Source: Bacteroidales bacterium (GTDB taxonomy: Bacteria; Bacteroidota; Bacteroidia; Bacteroidales; M50B96). Taken from it: DNA of 64,000 nt. Location: assembly GCA_021740905.1 (NCBI GenBank), contig JAIOYV010000013.1, positions 26,083-90,082 on the forward strand, read 5' to 3'. Under the pieces are notes generated by a model, which worked only from the letters and a program-made list of their open reading frames with translations, was not told where the DNA came from and made no database searches. Shown here one piece after another: positions 8,816 through 17,803 of this stretch; position 1 is the first letter of the stretch, and each line of letters opens with the position of its first letter. Both the position numbers and the translations under genes were made by a program.

Positions 8816-10163
8816 TAAAATGCGCTACATCAACCAATTGTATTTATTATTTCTGATTTCAATTTTTGCAGTCTTGCAGTCATGCACCGATGGCGACAAC
8901 ATTATTGGCAAGGATATTTTACCTCCCAGCGATGAAGTGCTCCTGGATTATTCCGAAGGTTTTGCCATTGAGAGCTATACCCTTTCTATCGACTCGTTGA
9001 TCTCGGACGATGGTGCTTTTAGTTCGGCCCGCCCCTACAATTTGCTAGGTTCTTATAACGACCCCGTTTTTGGGCAGTCGGATGCCGGATTTTTGACCGA
9101 GGTTCGCCTGTCGAAAAACCAGGTAAATTTTGAAGATGATTTTGTGCCCGATTCCCTGGTATTAAGCCTTGAGTTGAAAAGCATTTATGGGGAGCCTCGG
9201 CAAAGTGGACCTCTCGAAATATTTGTTTATCAACTTAGTGATTCCATAGAATTAGATAGCAGCTATGCTTCCAACATGGATGCGTCGCCCTACTTCGATG
9301 AAGCCAGCCCCTTAGCACATTTTCAATATGCCCCGTTGTACATCGATTCGGTGCTGACTATCAGGATTGACAACCAGGAGCTACTAGACATTTTTAAAGA
9401 TACTTTTAACCTCTACGACAATGAGAATTTTAAGAAAGTATTCTATGGATTCTATTTAAAAACAGGCACTATTACTAATTCGGGTTCAATTGTAGCATTC
9501 AACCTACTTTCAGAATTAAGCAAGCTTAGCCTCCACTACCATTATTATACGGGGTCGCCCATCGTGTCGCCTTCTGAACGTTTGCAATTCGATTTGCTGA
9601 TAAATGAAAAATGTGCCCGCATCAATTTATTCGACCACGATTATCAAAATGCGCAATCACCTATTCAACATATAGATGATCCCCAAGCCAACGATACCTT
9701 GATATATGTACAGGCAATGGCCGGGTTAAAATCAAAGATTTCATTCCCAAATATTGAACAATGGGCCGAATCCATTAAAGTTGGTTCTGGTAATTTGGCG
9801 ATAACCCGGGCACGTTTATATATTCCTGTCCTGGAAAACTCGACCGATAAATACACGCCACCACCGAGCCTCAACCTCTTTAATATAAACGATGATGGAG
9901 AGGAAGAAAATTTCCCTGACCTTATCAGTAATGGCACCTTGTACAGCGAATATTTCAATGGTTTATACAATGAGGATATCAGTGCGTACGAGTTCAATAT
10001 TGCTCAATATATCCAAAAAGTTATCAGCGGTGAAATTCCAAATAATGGATTTTATATTGCTCCCTATCTCTCTACAAATATTAGCTCAGCCAACCGGGTC
10101 ATCCTTAAAAGTGGTAGTGCAGTAGATGGAATAAAACTTTACATTTCATATATTGGCCTTTAA
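8808..10163 (+). CDS. DUF4270 family lipoprotein
   Basis: 451 residues with a lipoprotein signal peptide: hydrophobic residues 11-24, then LQSC with the lipidated Cys26. The remainder is a soluble beta-rich extracytoplasmic protein with the DUF4270 signatures SYNDPVFGQSDAGFLTEVRL and FNIAQYIQKVISGEIPNNGFYIAP. The function of this family is not established. It overlaps the preceding GT5-like gene by 8 bases and precedes glmS, an arrangement conserved in the phylum. The start is set by AGAAGGAG seven to fourteen bases upstream of ATG 8808, one of the few Shine-Dalgarno-like sites here. Confidence 0.85.
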   Translation: MFNKMRYINQLYLLFLISIFAVLQSCTDGDNIIGKDILPPSDEVLLDYSEGFAIESYTLSIDSLISDDGAFSSARPYNLLGSYNDPVFGQSDAGFLTEVRLSKNQVNFEDDFVPDSLVLSLELKSIYGEPRQSGPLEIFVYQLSDSIELDSSYASNMDASPYFDEASPLAHFQYAPLYIDSVLTIRIDNQELLDIFKDTFNLYDNENFKKVFYGFYLKTGTITNSGSIVAFNLLSELSKLSLHYHYYTGSPIVSPSERLQFDLLINEKCARINLFDHDYQNAQSPIQHIDDPQANDTLIYVQAMAGLKSKISFPNIEQWAESIKVGSGNLAITRARLYIPVLENSTDKYTPPPSLNLFNINDDGEEENFPDLISNGTLYSEYFNGLYNEDISAYEFNIAQYIQKVISGEIPNNGFYIAPYLSTNISSANRVILKSGSAVDGIKLYISYIGL

Positions 10164-10227
10164 CCTTGCTTTTCACGTTCTGAAGATTTTGCCAACCCTG
10201 GTCATAATGATCAGAAATATGTAGGTT

Positions 10228-10261
10228 TTGCTTAATACCCCGATTTAATTATTTATTTTTG
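10228..10261 (+). promoter_or_regulatory. Candidate promoter for glmS
   Basis: TTG (10228-10230), 23 bases, TATTTTTG (10254-10261): Bacteroidota-type promoter boxes 83 bases before the glmS start, in an AT-rich leader. Confidence 0.4.
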
Positions 10262-10343
10262 CCGACGTAAATGTGAGTAGGAAGGAGTATTGCTACAAAT
10301 ATATATTTTTAAAGTACCGTATTGATTATATAATTATATTATT

Positions 10344-12179
10344 ATGTGTGGAATTGTAGGTTATATTGGTGATAAAGAAGCATATCCAATATTAATAAAT
10401 GGGTTAAAACGTCTTGAATACAGAGGCTATGATTCGGCTGGTATCGCATTGATCAATTCACAGACAAATACCTATAAGGTTAAAGGAAAAGTAAGTGATT
10501 TAGAGAAGTTTGTTCAAGGAAAAGATATCAGTGGGAAAATAGGGATAGGACATACACGCTGGGCTACTCATGGCGAACCAAACGATGCCAACGCCCATCC
10601 ACACGCATCATCAAAAGGAAATTTTATTGTTATCCATAATGGCATTATCGAAAACTATTCAACCTTAAAAGAGACGCTGATAAAAAATGGGTATACTTTC
10701 AAAAGCGACACCGACACAGAAGTGTTGGCCAACCTTATCGAATACATATACGAGGGGGAAGGAATTTCTGCGGAAGATGCCGTTAGGTATGCATTACAAG
10801 AAGTATCAGGGGCGTATGCTCTTGTCGTAGTCGCCAAGGACGAACAGGATAAGCTTATTGCCGCACGCAAAGGAAGTCCGCTCGTAATTGGCATTGGTGA
10901 AGGCGAATATTTTCTGGCCTCGGATGCCACACCTATTATCGAGCACACGAAAAGTGTAATCTATCTGAACGATCTTGACGTCGCAGTGATTACCAAGCAC
11001 GAACTAAACCTGAAAACTCTCAAAAATGATAAAATCACACCCAAAGTACAAAAGCTTGATCTTGAAATTGGAGAAATAGAAAAAGGTGGTTTTGATCATT
11101 TTATGTTGAAAGAAATTTTTGAACAACCACAAACCATTACAAATACACTTCGCGGTAGGATATCTGCCGATTTGAAAGATATTCATCATGGTGGGATTTC
11201 CGGGGTAATACCGCAACTGGTGGCAGCCAAAAGGTTAATCATTATTGCATGTGGGACATCGTGGCATGCTGGTTTGGTTGGTGAATATATATTTGAAGAA
11301 TTTGCCCGCCTCCCTGTTGAGGTGGAATATGCTTCTGAATTTAGGTACAGAAATCCTGTCATTTATAAAGATGATGTGGTAATTGCCATAAGCCAGAGTG
11401 GTGAAACCGCCGATACCCTTGCCGCTATTAATCTGGCAAAAAGATCGGGCGCACTAGTACTGGGTGTTTGCAATGTAGTTGGCTCGTCCATCTCGCGCGA
11501 AACCGATGCTGGGATATACACGTATGCCGGGCCGGAAATCGGTGTGGCTTCTACTAAAGCGTTCACCTCGCAAGTTACGGCACTTACTTTTCTTGCCCTT
11601 ATGATAGCCCACCGCCGCGAAACCATCAAACAGGAAGACTATGAAAGGATAATTGCCGCCATGGTCGAAATCCCCAAAAAAATAGAAGCATTGTTGCAAA
11701 ACAATGACCAGTTCAAAAAAATTGCAGCCCTTTATAAAGATGCTGATAATTTCCTTTACCTGGGCCGTGGTTATTTTTTCCCGGTTGCTTTAGAAGGAGC
11801 TCTAAAATTGAAAGAAATTTCCTACATCCATGCTGAAGGATATCCGGCAGCTGAGATGAAACATGGCCCAATTGCCCTGATCGATGAAAAAATGCCGGTG
11901 GTGGTAATTGCAGCCAAAGATAAATCATACGAAAAAATCGTCAGCAATATCCAGGAAGTGAAAGCGCGAAAAGGGATTGTAATCGCTATTGTGACCGAAG
12001 GCGACACGGTGATCAAGAAAATGGCCGACCATGTATTGGAAATCCCTCACACAGAAGATGTTTTGGCCCCTATCTTAGCAGTCATACCCTTGCAGTTGCT
12101 GTCGTACCACATCGCCGTATTACGTGGCTGCAATGTCGACCAGCCACGTAACCTGGCCAAGTCGGTGACTGTGGAGTAG
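10344..12179 (+). CDS. glmS: Glutamine-fructose-6-phosphate aminotransferase (isomerizing)
   Basis: 611 residues, the standard length. The glutaminase domain begins MCGIVGYIG, with Cys2 as the N-terminal nucleophile after Met removal, and includes HTRWATHGEPNDANAHPH. Two SIS sugar-isomerase domains follow (about 285-425 and 455-600), with ACGTSWHAGL, SQSGETADT and the closing CNVDQPRNLAKSVTVE. It makes glucosamine-6-phosphate, the first committed step to UDP-GlcNAc for peptidoglycan and LPS. It has its own candidate promoter, separate from the DUF4270 gene 180 bp upstream. Confidence 0.98.
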   Translation: MCGIVGYIGDKEAYPILINGLKRLEYRGYDSAGIALINSQTNTYKVKGKVSDLEKFVQGKDISGKIGIGHTRWATHGEPNDANAHPHASSKGNFIVIHNGIIENYSTLKETLIKNGYTFKSDTDTEVLANLIEYIYEGEGISAEDAVRYALQEVSGAYALVVVAKDEQDKLIAARKGSPLVIGIGEGEYFLASDATPIIEHTKSVIYLNDLDVAVITKHELNLKTLKNDKITPKVQKLDLEIGEIEKGGFDHFMLKEIFEQPQTITNTLRGRISADLKDIHHGGISGVIPQLVAAKRLIIIACGTSWHAGLVGEYIFEEFARLPVEVEYASEFRYRNPVIYKDDVVIAISQSGETADTLAAINLAKRSGALVLGVCNVVGSSISRETDAGIYTYAGPEIGVASTKAFTSQVTALTFLALMIAHRRETIKQEDYERIIAAMVEIPKKIEALLQNNDQFKKIAALYKDADNFLYLGRGYFFPVALEGALKLKEISYIHAEGYPAAEMKHGPIALIDEKMPVVVIAAKDKSYEKIVSNIQEVKARKGIVIAIVTEGDTVIKKMADHVLEIPHTEDVLAPILAVIPLQLLSYHIAVLRGCNVDQPRNLAKSVTVE

Positions 12180-12235
12180 GTTTGTTTAGAGTTCATCCCC
12201 ATCTAAGTTTTCGTTTTCATAGCTTTTTTTCTCCG

Positions 12236-12253
12236 CCCCCTTTAAAAAGGGGG
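12236..12253. terminator. CCCCCTTT/AAAGGGGG hairpin after glmS
   Basis: A perfect 8-bp stem (12236-12243 with 12246-12253) and a two-base loop, 57 bases after the glmS stop. No T-run follows on the plus strand, so a classical intrinsic terminator is not certain. Confidence 0.45.
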
Positions 12254-12316
12254 ACTGTGGTTGTTTCAGAGACAAGACAGTAGTAATTTACCACTTAATT
12301 TTGCAACAGGGACAAG

Positions 12317-12350
12317 CCCTTCCTTATTTTAAGGAAGGGTTGGGATGGAT
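12317..12350. repeat. CCCTTCCTT hairpin with inverted copy at 61 kb
   Basis: A 9-bp perfect stem (12317-12325 with 12331-12339). The block 12327-12350 recurs exactly, as reverse complement, over 24 bases at 61051-61074. Confidence 0.7.
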
Positions 12351-12444
12351 GAAAAAATGCTGTGGGTGCGTGTCTCGGGATTGGATGCCTACTAGAGACC
12401 GCCAAACTCAGAACTCAGAACTCAGAACTTTTCAACTCAGAACT

Positions 12445-14355
12445 TTACAGCAGGATGGCTTTGTGAAAATATTTTTTCCCTTTCATACATACTTCAACAT
12501 AAAATAAACCTTTGGTTTGAATAGGTATATTGTATTTGCGCCCAATAGCTTCAACAGGGTTGTCTGTATGAACAAGCCTTCCATGGCTATCGTACCAATT
12601 TATTTGAAGGATTGTATTTTTGGAAGAAATGGATAGATAATCACTTGCCGGGTTTGGGTGAATTTTCACATCATCGCCATCGGCAATGTCCTGGATTCCT
12701 TCGACAACACTTAAAAGCGAGGCCTCATCGACCAAGATAGGTGTACGATCGGCATTTTCATACATGGCCTTAAAAGAATCGATCCGTGACGAGGAGTAAC
12801 TGAACAATTCCGACAACCATTTATCATTCGCAGTTTGATAATGAAGTTTTGTCGATACCTGCAGGTCATCGATATTACCAGCCAAAGGGATATGAAAATG
12901 CACAATATCGCTGCCATTTCCTTCGATCCCGTTGTCGTGGTTGAAATCGGTGTCGTTTGCAGCTGTTCCCACAATTTTAACCGTGTCGTAGCTGGTGTGT
13001 GAAACTGAAAAACCACTTGGCACCAGCCTGTTGTCTTTTAGATGCGAATCGGCGTAGAGCAAAACAGTGGTCTGGTTTCCTTGGAAATCGGCCATCACCA
13101 TCTCGTAAATCTGAACCTGATCCTCAGACTTGATCACATTATAATGAGGTTCGTAACCGGAATCTTCATCTATCAATTTAAAATCAGAGTTATATTTACC
13201 ACTATGGAAGAGTGTATCGCCCCAGGTATCGATGACCACCAATTCAAGAAACGCACGACGGATGGGAAATCCTGACGGGAATTTATGCCCTGTAAGATTT
13301 GCTAATTCCACGTCGACAAATAGGCTGTCGGGTGTGCGGTTGATTTCTTCTAATTGCATATCGACACTATTATTCTGAAGCAAATTCAAGGTGCGCGAAA
13401 TAGTGGTGTCGAATTGGGCTTCGGTGGCTGTAACGCCCAGCGCGGTTGTATTCATCTTCAAAAGCCTTTGCATGAAGATGTTTGCCCCTACCAGAAAATG
13501 TTTTCCAAAAGGTGTCCGTGTATCGTTAAACCATCCAGGCATCGATGAAATTACCACAGGATTAGTTATTTCGGGCACATGGCAGCTTTGGCAGCTTGAG
13601 CCGTTGGCAGGATACGAAGAGTTTAACCACTCGTGATAGATGGCCTGTTCCACAAAGGAATTTCCTGTTGGAGTTCCGGTATTGTCAACCGAATGAGTGA
13701 TAAGCGTATGACAGGATGCACATAATTTTGAAGATTTAACATGAGGACTGTAGGTTGGTGTATATCCAGTATTGTTGATCATAGGGCCGGTAAATGGAAA
13801 AGTGAAAGGCCCCCAAATTTCATGCTGGTCGCCGGAAATAAAATCACCTGAAAAATTCCCCATGGACCCGGGTGTTATTTGGTGACAAATCGTGCAAGTC
13901 ACCCCATCGCGGGCAATGGCGTTGGCATCCATTTCAGCCATACTATAGCTTGCTTGCCCATTGTGGTGGGCATCGGCATTGGCAGCAGGTGCATGACAAC
14001 GTGTGCACTTATCCTCGATGGCCGCCTGCAAGCCCGGGTTCACCAGCACTTCGTGGCTTACCTTTGCCTGCCATAGTGGGTCTTTAGCTGCATTGGCCAT
14101 CATGGTTGACCGCCAGTCACTTAAAATTCCAACATGATTGCCCTGGTTGTCGGTAATGTTTTCGTGACACATCAAACATTCTCCACTGGCCGCAAAGAGG
14201 GTATTAAACCCCGTTGGCAGATTTGTTGATTTACTGCTTTTTTCACTCAATTGGTCATGTTCCCCTCTGTACCGATGCCGGTTTTGTTGGAATCCGAAAA
14301 TGACAAATGCAAGTACTGGGACTATAACTAATGATATTCTACTGGTTGGCTTCAT
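12445..14355 (-). CDS. Pentaheme-type cytochrome c with T9SS type A sorting domain
   Basis: 636 residues with an N-terminal hydrophobic segment (about 8-22). Five CxxCH heme c sites are visible: CLMCH (60-64), CTRCH (117-121), CTICH (154-158), CASCH (212-216) and CQSCH (255-259). The arrangement resembles multiheme cytochromes of the c554 type. The middle (about 320-540) is beta-rich and unassigned. The C-terminal 75 residues (IHPNPASDYLSISS ... YFHKAILL) form a T9SS type A sorting domain, so the protein should cross the outer membrane and be released or anchored at the surface. Extracellular electron transfer, or reduction of an oxidised nitrogen or sulfur compound, are inferences. It is a single gene, convergent with glmS. 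Confidence 0.9.
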   Translation of the reverse strand: MKPTSRISLVIVPVLAFVIFGFQQNRHRYRGEHDQLSEKSSKSTNLPTGFNTLFAASGECLMCHENITDNQGNHVGILSDWRSTMMANAAKDPLWQAKVSHEVLVNPGLQAAIEDKCTRCHAPAANADAHHNGQASYSMAEMDANAIARDGVTCTICHQITPGSMGNFSGDFISGDQHEIWGPFTFPFTGPMINNTGYTPTYSPHVKSSKLCASCHTLITHSVDNTGTPTGNSFVEQAIYHEWLNSSYPANGSSCQSCHVPEITNPVVISSMPGWFNDTRTPFGKHFLVGANIFMQRLLKMNTTALGVTATEAQFDTTISRTLNLLQNNSVDMQLEEINRTPDSLFVDVELANLTGHKFPSGFPIRRAFLELVVIDTWGDTLFHSGKYNSDFKLIDEDSGYEPHYNVIKSEDQVQIYEMVMADFQGNQTTVLLYADSHLKDNRLVPSGFSVSHTSYDTVKIVGTAANDTDFNHDNGIEGNGSDIVHFHIPLAGNIDDLQVSTKLHYQTANDKWLSELFSYSSSRIDSFKAMYENADRTPILVDEASLLSVVEGIQDIADGDDVKIHPNPASDYLSISSKNTILQINWYDSHGRLVHTDNPVEAIGRKYNIPIQTKGLFYVEVCMKGKKYFHKAILL

Positions 14356-14749
14356 CGTATTTAATTATTTAGATGTGTAAATATATTAAAACTAATGATG
14401 GCTTTTATCCTGATATGGAATTTATACCGGTTCTAAATTACCTGATTAAAAAAGAGACAGAGTGAAATGAAGGAGATCCTTCACTTTGTTTTGAAAATCA
14501 AGGGTTCTATTATTAGGGGAGGCAATGGCTAATAGGGATAGTAACTAAGCTTGTCAATAATTTTGTTTCTCATTCGATATTCTATCAATATAGGTGCGAG
14601 TGGCAGTAATTCAGGCATCGTCATCTTACAACCCGCGACCCGAAACCCAAAACACGAAACCCGAAACCTTTTATGTTAACGTAGGTTAAGGTTTTTCCAT
14701 TGAATGAAACTGTTTCGTACTTTTATATCCTGAAAAGCAAAAAGGCTGA
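14356..14749. other. Intergenic region between divergent cytochrome and sensor kinase genes
   Basis: 394 bp, no gene seen. It holds a CCCGAAAC-type tandem phrase (about 14633-14668: CCCGCGACCCGAAACCC and variants). It must contain the promoters of both flanking genes, but no convincing TAnnTTTG box was found. Confidence 0.5.
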
Positions 14750-16396
14750 ATGAAAAAGAAACTAAGGATAATAGCAATCATGATCGGGCTGGCACTGGCG
14801 GGGATCATTTACTTTCAGGTGCAGTGGTTGCGAAGTTCGTACAATATATGGCAGAAGCAGTTCGACACAAATGTGCGCGAGGCCCTGACCGCTGCCATCG
14901 AGAACAACTTACAAGATAAACTCATCAGCCTGTCGAAGATTTACAGCTTTGGCAATGGGGCAGGTCAAACAACCATCAAAATTGTTTCAACCGACAGTGT
15001 GCTGGATTTGACGAACGTATTTTTTAAATTGGACAAATCGGATCTTGTACACACCGAAGATTTCTCGGGAATAAAAAAATTGACTCTTCTTTCCGACAGT
15101 TTAAATAGGTCATTCAAAGAAGGAATAAGTGCTTTAGAAGACAGTTTTAAAATCAAGTATAATGAAGGGTTTAGTGATTTTAAAGCAGATTTTGACATTA
15201 AGGTGGAGGTCTTGGATTCTGTAAAGAGAAGCATTTCTGACAGTCTTGTTTGCGACTCGGTATTCGTAGGTAAGAACCGCCCCACGTTTATAGTTTCTTC
15301 CGAATCATGGCTTGATACAATAGCCGATCAACTTATTGAAACGAAAATTAAATGGAGCGAAAAAAGCTACAGCGATTTTAGGGAATCGCTTTTGGAAGAA
15401 CTGCACAATTTCGATATTAATTTACCATTTTCACTCGGGGTGTATAATCTCGAAAGCCACACTTTCGAGTATATAAACCCGGAAAGCTGTGACACCAGTT
15501 TGTTGCAAAGTGGTTACAAAGCCCCTTTGCTGGGGAACAAGGATACAGCAAATTTTGCCAGCTTGTATTTCCCCGATCAGAAATCATACATTTTAAAAAA
15601 GCTTTTGCCATTGCTTATCGGATCGTTTCTACTGTTTTTTATCGTGGCCGGGAGTTTTGCTTTTATGTTCCGTACTATTTTCAGGCAAAAAAAGCTTTCC
15701 GAAATAAAAAGCGATTTTGTGAATAACATGACCCACGAATTGAAGACCCCCATTTCCACAGTATCGTTAGCCCTGGAAGCCTTGCAGGATTTCGATGGGT
15801 TGAAAGACAAGCAACGCACCGAAAAGTACCTGAACATTGCCCGTAGCGAAAACAACAGGTTGGGCTTGCTGGTCAACAAAATCCTAAAGATGTCGACCTA
15901 CGAACAGCATGATCTACAATTGCACATAGAAGAATGTAACATAACCGAGTGCCTCGAAAATGTATGTAAAAATTTCGATGTTCAGCTCCGACAAGCCAAC
16001 GGAAACCTCATCAAAGAGTTTATGGCCGACAGACCAGTAATCCGGGCCGACCGGGTCCATTTCAACAACGTAATCTATAACCTTCTCGACAATGCCATGA
16101 AGTATTCCAACGAAAGCCCCGAAGTAAAGGTGTCGACCCGAAATGTTGAAAATGGCATATTAATAGAGGTGGCCGACAATGGGCCCGGGATTTCAAAACA
16201 GCATCAGCAAAAAATATTTGAGAAATTTTACCGGATCCCAAGCGGAGATCTGCACAAAGTGAAAGGGCATGGACTGGGCCTGAGCTATGTGAAAAAAATA
16301 GTGGAAGCCCACGGAGGGAGTATTTCTGTGGAAAGTAAGCCCGACAAAGGGAGTCGGTTTAGATTGCTTTTTCCACAAGAACATGCCCGGATATAA
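14750..16396 (+). CDS. Sensor histidine kinase (RprX-like)
   Basis: 548 residues. TM1 lies at about 7-23, a ~260-residue extracytoplasmic sensor region follows, and TM2 is at about 286-308. The DHp helix has the phospho-acceptor His329 in FVNNMTHELKTP. The ATPase domain has N-box NNVIYNLLDNAMKYS, G1 VADNGPGIS, F-box FEKFYRIP and G2 GHGLGLSYVKKIVEAHGG, so it looks fully active. Topology and the adjacent OmpR-type regulator match the Bacteroides RprX/RprY pair. The signal sensed is unknown; the sensor region has no recognised domain. Confidence 0.93.
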   Translation: MKKKLRIIAIMIGLALAGIIYFQVQWLRSSYNIWQKQFDTNVREALTAAIENNLQDKLISLSKIYSFGNGAGQTTIKIVSTDSVLDLTNVFFKLDKSDLVHTEDFSGIKKLTLLSDSLNRSFKEGISALEDSFKIKYNEGFSDFKADFDIKVEVLDSVKRSISDSLVCDSVFVGKNRPTFIVSSESWLDTIADQLIETKIKWSEKSYSDFRESLLEELHNFDINLPFSLGVYNLESHTFEYINPESCDTSLLQSGYKAPLLGNKDTANFASLYFPDQKSYILKKLLPLLIGSFLLFFIVAGSFAFMFRTIFRQKKLSEIKSDFVNNMTHELKTPISTVSLALEALQDFDGLKDKQRTEKYLNIARSENNRLGLLVNKILKMSTYEQHDLQLHIEECNITECLENVCKNFDVQLRQANGNLIKEFMADRPVIRADRVHFNNVIYNLLDNAMKYSNESPEVKVSTRNVENGILIEVADNGPGISKQHQQKIFEKFYRIPSGDLHKVKGHGLGLSYVKKIVEAHGGSISVESKPDKGSRFRLLFPQEHARI

Positions 16397-16443
16397 TAAA
16401 ATTATCTTGATACTGATGTCTCAATACTATTATCTTTTTATGA

Positions 16444-17136
16444 ATGAAACACAAAATACTAATTGTTGAAGACGACCCAAACCTAGGGATCATCGTAAAA
16501 GAAAGCTTTGAGACCCGTGGCTTTGAAGCCAGGTTGAGCGAAAATGGGAAAAAGGGCTATGCTGAATATGTGCGCTGGAAACCCGATGTGTGCATACTCG
16601 ACATAATGATGCCCGAAAAAGACGGCTTTACACTGGCCGAAGAAATCCGTGCCACCGACCAACATACGCCCATCATTTTTCTTACAGCCCGCTCTTTCAA
16701 CGAGGATGTGTTGAAGGCTTTTGCCATTGGTGCCGACGATTACATCAAAAAACCTTTTTCGATGGAAGAGCTGATCTATCGCACAAAGGCTATCCTGAAA
16801 CGCCTATCGGGAACAGGATTGGAATTCAGCAAAACCTTTGAATACCCACTTGGGAAATACCAGTTCGATTACCGGCACCTTACCCTTACCTTCAACAACA
16901 AACAGCAAAAGCTTACCTCGCGCGAGGCCGACTTGCTAAAACTATTGTGCGATCACAAAAACCAGGTCCTCGACCGGGGTGAAACCCTGAAAAAACTTTG
17001 GGGCGACGATAACTTTTTCAATGGCCGCAGCCTCGATGTCTTCATCACCAAAATTAGGAAATACCTGAAGAATGATGATGATGTTGAAATAATCAATGTG
17101 CGGGGGAAAGGGTATAAGTTGATTGGGGACGATTGA
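16444..17136 (+). CDS. OmpR-family response regulator (RprY-like)
   Basis: 230 residues. The receiver domain has phospho-acceptor Asp53 in VCILDIMMPEKDGF, acidic pair Glu/Asp in ILIVEDDPN, and the conserved Lys in DDYIKKPFS. The C-terminal winged-helix DNA-binding domain (about 130-228) has LTSREADLLKLL and GRSLDVFITKIRKYL. It starts 47 bases after the kinase stop and is almost certainly its cognate partner. The regulon cannot be told from here. Confidence 0.95.
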   Translation: MKHKILIVEDDPNLGIIVKESFETRGFEARLSENGKKGYAEYVRWKPDVCILDIMMPEKDGFTLAEEIRATDQHTPIIFLTARSFNEDVLKAFAIGADDYIKKPFSMEELIYRTKAILKRLSGTGLEFSKTFEYPLGKYQFDYRHLTLTFNNKQQKLTSREADLLKLLCDHKNQVLDRGETLKKLWGDDNFFNGRSLDVFITKIRKYLKNDDDVEIINVRGKGYKLIGDD

Positions 17137-17168
17137 GTATCTTTATGGTATTATTTAAACCAATAGAA

Positions 17169-17717
17169 ATGAAAAAAACAGAAATAGTACAGCTATCCAT
17201 AATTATTTTCGGGATACTTATAATTGTCCGTTCTATCGAGGTTTTTGTTACACAGGTGGGCATAATAATTGGTTATTCCGATCAGGATCATGGTTCTAAC
17301 ATTCCAATCATTGCATTTACCGGAGGATTGTTACTGATGATTTTGATTGGAGTTGCCCTGGTTCGAAAATCTCTATGGCTTTCCAAAATTATAATTAAGG
17401 TCCAGGATGAGGATGAATTATCCGTTCCGATTCGGATGACCCGTTTGGATCTATTATCGATAGTTATATTAATAATAAGTATCTATTTCCTTATTATCGG
17501 ATTTCCGACTTTTTTTTCATCAGCCGCTAATTTGGTTGTGCTTTTTTTCGCTGACTACTCCTATTTTAAGGAAATATATCAGACTCATGTTTGGCAAATC
17601 CTTCAGTACATTTTAATTATCCTGATGTTTTTTCGGGCAAAATCAATATCTATTTGGATTGATAAAAATGTGATCGGAATTGGGTCGAGCAATAATGAGA
17701 AAATAGATGAGCCGTAA
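17169..17717 (+). CDS. Small integral membrane protein, unknown
   Basis: 182 residues from ATG 17169 (MKKTEIVQLS); the frame also opens at a TTG overlapping the response-regulator stop, which is less likely. Four hydrophobic segments are evident: VQLSIIIFGILIIVRSIEVF, FTGGLLLMILIGVALV, LSIVILIISIYFLIIGF and ILQYILIILMFF. No family was recognised. It directly follows the two-component pair and may be co-transcribed with it, but a functional tie is only inference. Confidence 0.65.
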   Translation: MKKTEIVQLSIIIFGILIIVRSIEVFVTQVGIIIGYSDQDHGSNIPIIAFTGGLLLMILIGVALVRKSLWLSKIIIKVQDEDELSVPIRMTRLDLLSIVILIISIYFLIIGFPTFFSSAANLVVLFFADYSYFKEIYQTHVWQILQYILIILMFFRAKSISIWIDKNVIGIGSSNNEKIDEP

Positions 17718-17741
17718 GTTTTACAGAAAGGTGAAAGTCCC

Positions 17742-17800
17742 ACTTACTAAGCATCTTTAAAATGCTCAGCAAGTAGTTAAGTAAATTGGCATCCTATTTT
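17742..17800. repeat. Left copy of a stem-loop direct repeat
   Basis: An imperfect inverted repeat, ACTTACTAAGCAT ... ATGCTCAGCAAGT (17742-17774), followed by a tail containing CATCCT. A longer, better-conserved copy in the same orientation lies at 19072-19127, so the two bracket the gene at 17804. Confidence 0.7.
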
Positions 17801-17803
17801 ACA

